The notes below the pieces were generated by a model that worked only from the letters and a program-made list of their open reading frames with translations, ran no database searches and was not told the origin of the DNA. From NCBI RefSeq assembly GCF_000365145.1, contig NW_008481798.1, forward strand, positions 868,001 through 932,000: a DNA stretch of 64,000 bases. The letters run 5' to 3'. Within the stretch, counting starts at the first letter, position 1. Every line of letters starts with the position of its first letter. Both the position numbers and the translations under genes were made by a program. Origin of the DNA: Cyphellophora europaea CBS 101466 (lineage: Eukaryota; Ascomycota; Eurotiomycetes; Chaetothyriales; Cyphellophoraceae). This document shows, in pieces, positions 44,851-53,983 of the stretch.

Positions 44851-45274
44851 GCTGACGGGTCTGAGCGGGAAGACACAGGTCGGAGAGAGTTGAGAAGCAA
44901 GAGACGAGCTTCAGACATGGTACTAATGCCAACTGCTGACCCACACGATCGTGTGGAAGGACGCGGGGTGGTTCAAGAATTTGTAGTCGGCTCATCAACA
45001 AACGATGTCATAGCCTGGACGCACGCTGCCGATCATCCCTGCATGCCATTCGACCACCTCTCTACAGCCACACTTCACGCCTCAGCAATTAGACCCGTGA
45101 TCAGGTCAGGCAGCGACTTTTTAATACACCGTCGCAAACGACTCTAGCTGTCCGGATCTGTCTTCGAGACTCGGCACGTCTCCGAAATCCCGAATTGAGA
45201 CCCCGTGTCACCGCCGCAGGCAGCAAATCCCGACCATGAACAGGTAGCAGCGCATTCGGTGACAGCGGTTCAAC
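44851..45274. promoter_or_regulatory. Divergent promoter, acyltransferase and Vps45 genes
   Basis: 424 bp between two divergent starts, so both promoters must lie here. No clear TATA box was seen. Confidence 0.6.
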
Positions 45275-47047
45275 ATGGATGTCGCTGCCGCTCTCCAGCA
45301 CTATGTCTCCAAGATCGCTGGTACGGGCGAGGGCGCTGCGGCCTCTCAGTCCTCCAAGATGAAAATCCTCCTCCTTGATAGCGACACCGTTTCAATAGTG
45401 TCGACCGCCATCACCCAATCAGCCCTGCTCAAACACGAAGTCTTCCTTATCGATCGTCTTGACAATGCCGCGAGAGAACGGATGCGGCACCTGCGATGCT
45501 TGTGCTTCGTCCGACCATCACCTGATTCGGTACAGTTCCTGATTGACGAATTGCGAGAGCCCAAGTACGGAGAGTACAATATATACTTCAGCAATATCAT
45601 ACGGAAGTCGAGTCTCGAGAGATTGGCAGAAGCGGATGACCATGAGGTCGTCAAGGCGGTGCAGGAGTATTTTGCGGACTACATTGTGATCAACCCAGAT
45701 CTCATGTCGTTGAATCTGGGCTTTCCTAAACATCGGTTATGGAGCCATAGCCCAGATTTGTGGAATACAGACGCATTGCAGCGGACAACAGAGGGTGTGA
45801 TAGCACTATTGCTATCGCTGAAGAAGAACCCGCTTATCCGCTACGAGAAGAATAGTCGCATGGCTCACAAGCTGGCCACCGAGGTGCGGTATCAGATTAC
45901 ACAGGAGGAACAGCTGTTCGACTTTCGCAAGACAGACACCCCAGCCATTCTCCTCATTATGGACCGAAGAGACGATCCGATCACTCCGCTACTGTCGCAG
46001 TGGACGTACCAAGCACAAGTGCATGAGCTGCTCGGCATTCACAACGGCCGAGTTGACCTCAGTGCCGTGCCAGACATTAGGCCTGAACTCAAGGAGATCG
46101 TCCTCTCCCAAGATCAGGACCCCTTCTTCAAAAAGAACATGTACCAAAATTTCGGCGATCTGGGCGGCAATATCAAAGAATATGTCGAACAATACCAGTC
46201 CCGCACCAAGTCCAACGCCCAGATCGAATCCATAGCCGACATGAAACGCTTCGTCGAGGATTATCCGGAGTTCCGCAAACTGTCTGGTAATGTCTCTAAG
46301 CACGTTGCGTTGGTGTCAGAGCTCTCCCGCCGAGTTGCGGCTGACCATCTACTCGATGTTTCGGAACTCGAGCAGTCACTCGTCTGCAACGACAACCATT
46401 CGGCCGACCTACGTACGCTCCAGAGCCACATCCAAAATCCTGCGGTGCCTGCCGACAACAAGATCCGCCTCGTGGCCCTGTACGCGATTCGTCACGAGCG
46501 CAACCCCAATAATGCGCTCCCCGTGCTCCTCGACCTGCTCACCACCGTTGCCGGTATATCCTCCCACAAACTGGCCATCATCCCGCAGGTCCTCGCATAT
46601 CACCACTCGCTGCAGCCCGCTCCGGTAGCGGGCGGCTTCACCGACCTCTTCGACTCGGCCGCCTCACCATTCAGTCAGTTCCGGCGCAACCTAAATCTCA
46701 AGGGTGTGGAGAACGTGTACACGCAGCACTCGCCACGTCTCGAGACCACACTGCAGAACCTCATCAAGGGCCGGCTGAAAGAAATCCAGTACCCTTTCCT
46801 CGAGGGCCACACACGAGACAAGCCGCAAGATATCGTGGTATTCATGGTTGGAGGCGTGACGTACGAAGAAGCCAAGATGGTGGCACAGGTCAACGCAAGC
46901 GTACCGGGCGTCCGCGTCGTGCTTGGCGGGACGGGCGTGCACAACAGTGAGACCTTTTTGGCTGAAGTGGGTGACGCAGTGGGTAGCTGGCCGGATACAG
47001 CGCCGACGACCGCAGGCCAGCGCTTGGGTAGGGCCGTGGGTAGGTAA
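45275..47047 (+). CDS. VPS45: Vacuolar sorting protein Vps45 (Sec1/Munc18 family)
   Basis: SM protein that binds the syntaxin Tlg2 and drives SNARE assembly at the trans-Golgi and endosome. Single exon, 590 residues, close to yeast Vps45 (577). Blocks visible in order: MKILLLDSDTVSIVSTAITQS and LLKHEVFLIDRLD (domain 1), then RLWSHSPDLWN, IRYEKNSRMAHKLATEV, the Sec1 hallmark LLIMDRRDDPITPLLSQWTY, LGIHNGRVDLS, MYQNFGDLGGNIKEYVEQYQ, LAIIPQVLAYHHS and DIVVFMVGGVTYEEAKMVAQ. The start matches the conserved N-terminus. Its partners would be a Tlg2-type syntaxin and Rab5 effectors; a Rab5 gene lies 42 kb away in the same window. Confidence 0.97.
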   Translation: MDVAAALQHYVSKIAGTGEGAAASQSSKMKILLLDSDTVSIVSTAITQSALLKHEVFLIDRLDNAARERMRHLRCLCFVRPSPDSVQFLIDELREPKYGEYNIYFSNIIRKSSLERLAEADDHEVVKAVQEYFADYIVINPDLMSLNLGFPKHRLWSHSPDLWNTDALQRTTEGVIALLLSLKKNPLIRYEKNSRMAHKLATEVRYQITQEEQLFDFRKTDTPAILLIMDRRDDPITPLLSQWTYQAQVHELLGIHNGRVDLSAVPDIRPELKEIVLSQDQDPFFKKNMYQNFGDLGGNIKEYVEQYQSRTKSNAQIESIADMKRFVEDYPEFRKLSGNVSKHVALVSELSRRVAADHLLDVSELEQSLVCNDNHSADLRTLQSHIQNPAVPADNKIRLVALYAIRHERNPNNALPVLLDLLTTVAGISSHKLAIIPQVLAYHHSLQPAPVAGGFTDLFDSAASPFSQFRRNLNLKGVENVYTQHSPRLETTLQNLIKGRLKEIQYPFLEGHTRDKPQDIVVFMVGGVTYEEAKMVAQVNASVPGVRVVLGGTGVHNSETFLAEVGDAVGSWPDTAPTTAGQRLGRAVGR

Positions 47048-47305
47048 AGGGCTCGTTGCATATTGGCAGCAGGGCGGGACATGAAAGGAGTGGCAATCAA
47101 GCCGCGCAGCTAGCGATGCGGACACTAAGGAAGCGGATGAAGGCGTAGAAAGAATGTCCTCGCCGACGCCCGCTTGACGTATGTAGAAAACACGATTCCT
47201 GCTCCGCCTAGCCAATGCAATGTGCTTTTCCGCCGCAATGCCCGATCTATTCATACAAGTCCCCCGCTGTCCCAACAATACACACATGAAGGCCCTTCCT
47301 TCTCT

Positions 47306-48430
47306 CTACTTCGTCTCCTTGTCCGGCCCCGCCTCTTTCTCCTCCAGCGCCCTCCGCATCTGCTCCTGACTCACAATCTTGACCGCGTCCTTATTCCCCA
47401 CATAACTCAGGCCACTCCACACCGTGGTGCCCGCGACCAGCCCACACCACCCCTCAAACACCCCCCACAGATTCCCCGCCGCGACCCACGCCTCGGGCAG
47501 CACCGGCAACAGCATCGCATTCCCAATCAGCAACAGCTGCAGCAGCGTGTTGATCTTGCTGATCTCCGTCGGATACACCTCCGCACTCGGCAGGCTGAAG
47601 TCCCAATAGCGCGCCATGGTTTTCGGCGGCGGCAGACTGATCCAGCGCCACCAGATGGCGGAGATGGCGAGCGCGACGTCGCGGCCCACGATGACGGTCG
47701 CGGCCCACCAGGGGAGGATCCCCGTGACGCCCAGGCTGACGGTGCAGATGGTCATGAGCAGCTTGTCGGCCATGGGGTCGATGACGGAGCCGACGACCGT
47801 GTGGAGGTTGAGGCGGCGCGCGAGGTAGCCGTCGACTAGGTCGGTGACGCCCGCGTAGAAGAAGAGGCTGAGCGCGTAGATGGGCGGGTAGCTGGGCGAG
47901 AGGATGAGGTAGCCGACCGCGGGGGCGGCGAGGAGGCGCGTGAAGGTGAGGATGTTGGGGAGGTTGTAGATGTTCTCGTGGGGGGTGAGGGAGGAGAGGG
48001 TTTTGATGGGTTGCTTGAGGATCTCGGTCGCTTTCTTGGGTGGGGTGGCCGGGGTGCTGGAAGAGGCGTGGCGGATCTGGGTTGATCGAGCAGTGAGTAG
48101 GAGAAAGCTCCTTTGTGAGAGCGAGCGTGATGCATGGCGTAGGAACGTCCGGGAGGCAGATGATGCTGTGCTAGTTGCCTGGGATGGAGTGGTCGAGATG
48201 TCTCTCGATTGCGCCGAGTATGTCGCTCTCGCGCCGGGAATCTCTATACCCTTGGACCACAACGGTATTCGCCGGCATGTTGGAGCGTCTCTCCCCCGCC
48301 GCAGAACCTCGACAGCACCACACAGCTGTCGCGTGCCCCCAGCTTGGAGCGTGACGGATCGCAGCGGGAACGCCGAAATTCTCACCCTCCGTGCTGCCAC
48401 TGCTACCTGTCGCAGTGATGCCGTCGCCAT
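47306..48430 (-). CDS. CRD1: Cardiolipin synthase, mitochondrial
   Basis: Condenses CDP-diacylglycerol with phosphatidylglycerol at the mitochondrial inner membrane. Single exon, 374 residues from the ATG at 48430, the first in-frame ATG. The N-terminal 130 residues are rich in Arg/Ser/Ala, a long mitochondrial presequence with no sequence conservation. The catalytic CDP-alcohol phosphatidyltransferase motif D-x2-D-G-x2-A-R-x8-G-x3-D-x3-D is complete in the DLVDGYLARR ... GSVIDPMADK segment. The preceding NLPNILTFTRLLAAP block and following GRDVALA are also typical. Several hydrophobic helices follow. It is convergent with VPS45 (258 bp between the ends). Confidence 0.94.
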   Translation of the reverse strand: MATASLRQVAVAARRVRISAFPLRSVTLQAGGTRQLCGAVEVLRRGRDAPTCRRIPLWSKGIEIPGARATYSAQSRDISTTPSQATSTASSASRTFLRHASRSLSQRSFLLLTARSTQIRHASSSTPATPPKKATEILKQPIKTLSSLTPHENIYNLPNILTFTRLLAAPAVGYLILSPSYPPIYALSLFFYAGVTDLVDGYLARRLNLHTVVGSVIDPMADKLLMTICTVSLGVTGILPWWAATVIVGRDVALAISAIWWRWISLPPPKTMARYWDFSLPSAEVYPTEISKINTLLQLLLIGNAMLLPVLPEAWVAAGNLWGVFEGWCGLVAGTTVWSGLSYVGNKDAVKIVSQEQMRRALEEKEAGPDKETK

Positions 48431-48733
48431 AGCATCCTGAAGCTCTATACAGCCAGGTACAGTATACGCAAAAGGGCTCCGGGCCGACTCTGGAAGTTGG
48501 GCTTTGGGCTTGATAATGAGAGATCTGGTCGAAGCTCGCGTCAAAAGCTTGTGATGCAAGTTGCGATGACTAAGCAACTTAGGGGCTTTGCGGTACGGAA
48601 ATATCATCCGGGACGTCGAGCAGTGGTGAAGATGTTGGGGGAGGTCATTAATATATGGCTACATGAAGTGGCACCAGGCGCGAATAGCGCTGTGCTCTAT
48701 ATAGTATTTGTACAACATGCGTGCGCAGGCGCA
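48431..48733. other. Promoter of the cardiolipin synthase gene
   Basis: 303 bp between the CRD1 start and the MTO1 stop, both on the minus strand, so it carries the MTO1 terminator and the CRD1 promoter. Confidence 0.55.
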
Positions 48734-50870
48734 CTAGACTGCGCCTATATTACCTTGCACTGATGAAGGCTGCACTGGCGCGAGTGTCTCTGGTCCTAAG
48801 GCGATGTCGTCAATGTCATGATTCCGGAGACGTTTCGCATGCTTCAAGAGCCGCAGAGCGCCAGCTGGCGTGATACCTTCTGTTCGCCTGGCCATGCCGA
48901 CGCTCTCTGGTCTCACCAACTTCAACACTTCTTTCTCCCCAGCGCTGAGCCCAAAGACTAGATCATAGTCCAGATCTCGTGGCAACTGCAGCATCTCATC
49001 TCTTTCAAATGATGCTGCTGCCCTTGCCTGTATCACAATGTACGGCGCATATATGCTCTCGATCTCAACTCTCCTCCTGATCCCTGGGCTGAAGTTTGCT
49101 GCAGCCGATGAGAGCCGATCTGGCAGGCGCTGTGCCAACGTGTCAATGTCCATGCCTACTAGCCTCAGCATGTCGAATGCTGAGCGCATGCTTGAATCCG
49201 TGCGAACATTGAGTCCAGCTCCAAGCCATCCTTGGCTGCTCATCTTGACATTTTCGAGTCGCGACTGGAGGTCTTCCATCTGGCCTTTGTCCGTCTGGAA
49301 GCGTTGCCATCGCTTGTCGCTCACAACGCCGGCCGCACGGCCTTTCTCTGTAAGCCGGAGATCGGCATTGTCGGAGCGACAGCTCATACGATATTCCGAC
49401 CGGGAGGTGAACATTCTGTACGGCTCGGAGACGCCTTTGGTGATTAGATCATCGATCAGAATGCCGATGAACGCTTCACTTCTCGACAGGGTGAATGGAG
49501 ATAGACCCTGTGCAGATCGGCCAGCATTGATGCCCGCCACGACGCCCTGTGCAGCGGCCTCCTCATAACCAGTCGTACCGTTGATCTGACCAGCAAGGAA
49601 AAGACCGCGAATGAGCTTAGTCTCAAGGGTCGAGAAGAGATTGCGCGGGTCGATGTAATCGTACTCGACTCCGTAGCCTGGCTGAAGCATCTTCACATTC
49701 TCGAGTCCTCGGACGGTACGCATAAGCGCGTATTGCGCATCGGCAGGGATGGTCATGCTGACACCGTTGGGATAAATAACTTTGTTCGGTTCCAGGCCTT
49801 CTGGTTCCAGCCATATCATGTGCCGTGGCTTGTGACCGAAGCGAATGATCTTGGATTCAAGTGACGGACAGTATCGCGGTCCCCGCACGCTCTCACGGAT
49901 GTGTATCGACTTGTCCAGGTTCTCGCGCACAATAGCGTGACTTGCTTCATTTGTATAGGTACTCCAGCAGGACATCTGTCCTTCATCACCAATTTGGACG
50001 GTGTCGTTGAGATAGGAGAAAGGAGACGGCGGAGAGTCGCCTGGCTGCCGTTCGAGAGCGCTAAAGTCGATGGTATCCATATCCAAGCGAGGTGGTGTGC
50101 CAGTCTTTAACCTGCCCAACGAGAATCCTGCTTCACGAAGGGACTTGCTGAGACCAAAGGTCGCAGCTTCACCCATTCGGCCCGACGGATACGTCTCGAG
50201 GCCGATATGTATCTCGCCACCAAGGAAAGTGCCAGTCGTAATGATCACTTGCGAGGCGGGAATAATCTGGCCGCCCTCGAGTCTAATGCCTGTGATCCGA
50301 CCCTTGGCCACACCATCACTCAGACCCTCTTTTGACACAATGATATCGGCGACCTTGCCCTCGACAACACTCAATCCCGGCGTAGATAATATCTCTTCCC
50401 GCATATATCGATGGTAGAGGTCTCGATCGATTTGCGCGCGTGGTCCCCAAACTGCAGGGCCTTTCTTCCGGTTGAGCATGCGGAATTGTATGCCGGCTTT
50501 ATCTACAATGCGCCCAACGACTCCATCGAGCGCATCAATTTCTCGTAGCATTGTTCCCTTTCCTATGCCACCGAAACTTGGGTTGCAGGAGCATACACCT
50601 AGATTTGATAACGAGGGCGTGACGAGTGCAGTGCGAGCACCAGATCTTGCAGCGGCCGCGCTGGCTTCGGTACCGGCATGACCTCCACCGATAACAACGA
50701 CATCGTATGGGCTGCACCAGTTAGTGAAGGCAGACAATTCGAGGGCCAGGGTGAATGTACTTGATGCCATCCGCTACCGCGGCAAAGAATCGTTTCTGTG
50801 CTACTGATGACCTCGCGCGAGGGGTATGACCCCAAGACAGAAGCCTAACGCACCGCGACGATGGCTTCAT
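48734..50870 (-). CDS. MTO1: Mitochondrial tRNA uridine 5-carboxymethylaminomethyl modification enzyme Mto1 (MnmG/GidA family)
   Basis: FAD enzyme that, with Mss1/MnmE, modifies the wobble uridine of mitochondrial tRNAs. Two exons, 50761-50870 and 48734-50711, joined by a 49-nt GT-AG intron with a CACTAAC branch site; 695 residues. Exon 1 encodes a presequence (MKPSSRCVRLLSWGHTPRAR and on), and the join gives GINPYDVVVIGGGHAG, restoring the conserved NPYDVVVIGGG. The FAD-binding G-G-G-H-A-G is at 45-50. Further GidA signatures are CNPSFGGIGKG, RKKGPAVWGPRAQ, LKTGTPPR, GPRYCPSLESKI and LAGQINGTTGYEEAAAQG. An unspliced start at 50770 would replace the presequence with unrelated residues, so I prefer this model. 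Confidence 0.94.
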
Positions 50871-51356
50871 CATCAAGTAATCTGGCGTCTACAAAAGAGC
50901 ATCTGCAAGGATCCACAAAGTTGTCGAGATCGCATGAGGCTCGGAAATCACTTCCGGGTCTTGGCAAGTTTGTACCTTTAAGAGGCCAAGTTGAATTCTT
51001 AATTCGACTCACCATCAACTCACCACCGTGTTCACGTGCCCCAGCAAGGTGCCTCCCACGACTTATACCAATGCAGCTCTCTCATACCTCTCTTGGCCTT
51101 TATGGGTGCCAAGAATCAAGTATATCTGGTACATCTCCGTGACTTAACGGCGAAACCGGCTTTGGTATATGACCTCAGATTCGAAAACCAGAGACCGTCC
51201 CAACAGATCTGACACGCACATACATTGGAGGAGGATAAGCTTAAGGCTTTACAGCCTAGTCCTGCTTGCTTTGCCAGATTGTGCCACGTTATTATAAGTC
51301 GTAAGTACTATCGCTACATATTTCTCCTTGTGCATTGTCGAACATCGCAACAAGTA
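50871..51356. other. Promoter of the MTO1 gene and terminator of the DUF7708-like gene
   Basis: 486 bp without coding signal, between the MTO1 start and the stop codon of the next gene, both on the minus strand. Confidence 0.5.
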
Positions 51357-53163
51357 TCATTTTTTGAAACGGATGAGTGAGCCTTTGAGGCGCTGTCCAC
51401 CAGTATGGGTGGAAAACTTTCCCTTAACACTTCCCGAAGTGCTGCGTCGGGAGCTTGCCTTCAAGGGACGTGGTGGTGCCCTAGCGGTTGACACCCAGTA
51501 CTTCGAAGCCTGAGACGGATTGCTAGGCAACACCAGATTTGTCGGTCCATAACTAATGAGCGCAACTTTGACACATGTCTTGCACGCATGCTTTTCGAGC
51601 TCGTTGGTAAGCTTGAAGAAGAACGTTGGCCAAAAAGATCCGGACAGATCTGTGAATGCATAATTGAGAATCTCAACGTCGATGACCAGGTAGATTGTTG
51701 CCACATCCGGTATCGAAGATGCCAATATTGCAATCCATTCATCCAGTGTCTTTGCGGTCTTGAAACGCATGCAGACAGAACTCATTGAAGCCTCGGTAGG
51801 GGCTGCTGAGTTTAGTCGAAGGGCTTGCGAGGTCAGATACTTGAGCACGTCAATCGCAGAAGGCTGTTGAGCATCGAGGATATCCTTGCCTGTCGATTTC
51901 AATGCCCAGAGTACAGGTAAGTTAGACCATTGAAGGAGCTCAACAAGTTCAACTGAAAGGTCTTTCATGTCATTCCTGGATTGATATGCCCCCCGTATCG
52001 TGACTAGCGAGGAGATTCCTTGGTCCGACCAAGTTTGTAGCCTGGGTGACACCCACGCGTGGTTTGGATTCCTCGCGGCGTGCTTGCTTCGGCGCTGCTC
52101 ACGCATGAACATCCCAAAGCGCAGTGCTTTTGCCGGGTCGGGCAGGGGAACATCGGCAACGAAATCCAGGACATTGGATATCTGAAGGTCTGTGAGGCGG
52201 TGATTTGTATCAAGGAATGCCCCTGACGCCATTGTCTTGAAGGCTGTGCGAATTGTCAGCAGACTTTCAACACCAAATGGGGAGCTATCTACCGATTAGG
52301 AGCGCGTTCATCTCTTGAATCTTGGCTTCCAAGGCCATGACTCGGCTGCCTTCAGCATCGAGCTTCTCGTGCATGACGCGCTGTTCTGCCTGCCCTCCAG
52401 CGACAGCCAAGTCATGGACTATCTGAGTTCGGATCGAGATCTCATCAAGAATGTCATTGTATCGAAGCTCAACAGGTCTAGTCACAGAGTGCCAAATATG
52501 CTTGAGCCAATTCTCCTCATACCAATCATGAGCTCTGATGAGGAAGCGGATGATGTAGGCGTACAAGTCGGATATAGCATTTTTCATCCGCTTCGTGGGA
52601 TATAACGCTATCGCTAGCCGGACGCGCGGTAACATGTTTCCAATCTTGCAAAGCGCCTTTGCTAGTGCTGAGATTGTAGCTTCGTGGTTTAAAAACGTCT
52701 GCCAATTGTCAGAGACACCATCAATTTGGATGACTGTGCATTCTCACAGTAAACAAGAACTTCATGGCGCCCCAAGCAAGAGAAACATATTCTGGATGAT
52801 GCTGGACCAGTACATCCATAATGTTGCCATAATATTGAAGCGTGCCATTGAATCTCCGTAGCCGTTCCCAAGTCTTGGATTGTCCATGCTTCGACTCGTA
52901 TGTGACTTGTGCGGCCTCTACTGTATCCCATACTGCCTCAATACTAGCTGATTTCTGAGCCTTACTGGCTTTCCTCAGGTCTTGAGTAAGGCTGTCTCGA
53001 AATCGTACTATACCTTGCTGGAAGGCTTCATGCGCGGGGTCGACAGATCTGTACCATTTAGCACGCTGATGCCAGTACGTGCTATACTCGAGCCTACGTA
53101 CTGATTGGTAGTGTCTGCCTCGATAAATTCACGAACCAGCGAGGTGGATTTCACAACAGCCAT
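51357..53163 (-). CDS. DUF7708-like fungal protein with a degenerate NTPase-like region
   Basis: Four exons, 53102-53163, 52748-53048, 52293-52698 and 51357-52243, give 551 residues; the introns are 53, 49 and 49 nt, all GT-AG and in frame. The exon 2/3 product contains YYGNIMDVLVQHHPEYVSLAWGAMKFLF, written here as YYGNIMDVLVQHHPEY plus VSLAWGAMKFLF, the hallmark of the helical DUF7708 domain that often opens fungal NLR-like (NACHT/STAND) proteins. A coiled-coil-like segment follows (VMHEKLDAEGSRVMALEAKI). The C-terminal part has a strand-loop SSLVTIRGAYQSR where a P-loop would sit but without GKS/T, then TIYLVIDVEIL in the place of Walker B. So it looks like a standalone member with a dead NTPase-like module. 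Function unknown; a self/non-self or stress role is inference. Confidence 0.72.
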
Positions 53164-53960
53164 GTGCGCTGCTTGAGCATTGAACACTCGCCAAAGCAGG
53201 TTAAACAATTGCCTTTGCCGTGGCTGTGGTCGGCGCTATAGGGCGTCGAACATGAGGAGCAACCTATCTTCTTTTGACTGTTCGACAAAAGATCGACCAC
53301 GATGTCATTGCAGCGTACGACTTACCTGCACGGGGTTTTGGCCACAACCCGAGGGAACTTTGGTCGTTATTCTTACTTAAGCAACCCCGCGATTCGTTGA
53401 CAAGCTTTAGGCCTTCCAATATTGGGTCGCGCGAGGAGGCGCAGCCCGCGCCGGGGCGTCAACCTTTCGTGCTCAGCCGGAACTGACGCGACCCATGAGT
53501 CGGCACGGAATCTGGTCGTTTCGTCCTAGCTTTCAGCGTGCCCAATGCAATAGATCTCTGCACATGGTAAGCATCAGTCTGTTGCGTGCAATAGTGTCGA
53601 TTATGCACCGGGTCGTATATCTCCCATGCTACACGAGTGAGAAGCAGGAGTTCCGCATAATCCTGCCGATTTTGAGCAATTGCTAAAGAGGCTTGTCGAG
53701 GTCCCATCCCGCGCTTAGGCTGGCAGCTGCATGATGCGTTAGTACCGACCACAGCCACCCGACACTTGTCACTGTTCCTGTGGTCCAGCAACGATCGCCA
53801 AAGTACCGGCAACAATTAGGCAAAGATTAGGCACGCGCAACGTCCCTTCTGCTTCGAGCTTTGACGTTGTCCACTTTTTCAGTCGCACAACATTTCATCA
53901 CTCTTCATAATTTTTGTCCACAACTCCTTGACAGCTTCTTCATCACTATGAGCTCTTGCA
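53164..53960. promoter_or_regulatory. Shared divergent promoter, DUF7708-like and AAA+ genes
   Basis: 797 bp between the starts of two divergently transcribed genes. The last 100 bp before 53961 are pyrimidine-rich, a likely leader. No other gene seen. Confidence 0.6.
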
Positions 53961-53983
53961 ATGTCTATGCTTTTTGGCGCTGA
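53948..53983 (+). other. Upstream ORF overlapping the AAA+ start codon
   Basis: An ATG at 53948 opens an 11-codon frame (MSSCNVYAFWR) ending in TGA at 53981-53983. It runs across the main ATG at 53961 in another frame, so scanning ribosomes that use it cannot simply reinitiate at the main start. It matters only if transcription starts upstream of 53948. Confidence 0.45.

Noticed and set aside
47174..47839. 221-codon plus-strand frame opposite cardiolipin synthase
   Set aside because: Low-complexity His/Arg/Asp sequence that is the reverse of the catalytic region of CRD1.
48734..50770. Intron-less Mto1 start at 50770
   Set aside because: It translates intron sequence and gives a start without presequence; the spliced form restores the conserved N-terminus.
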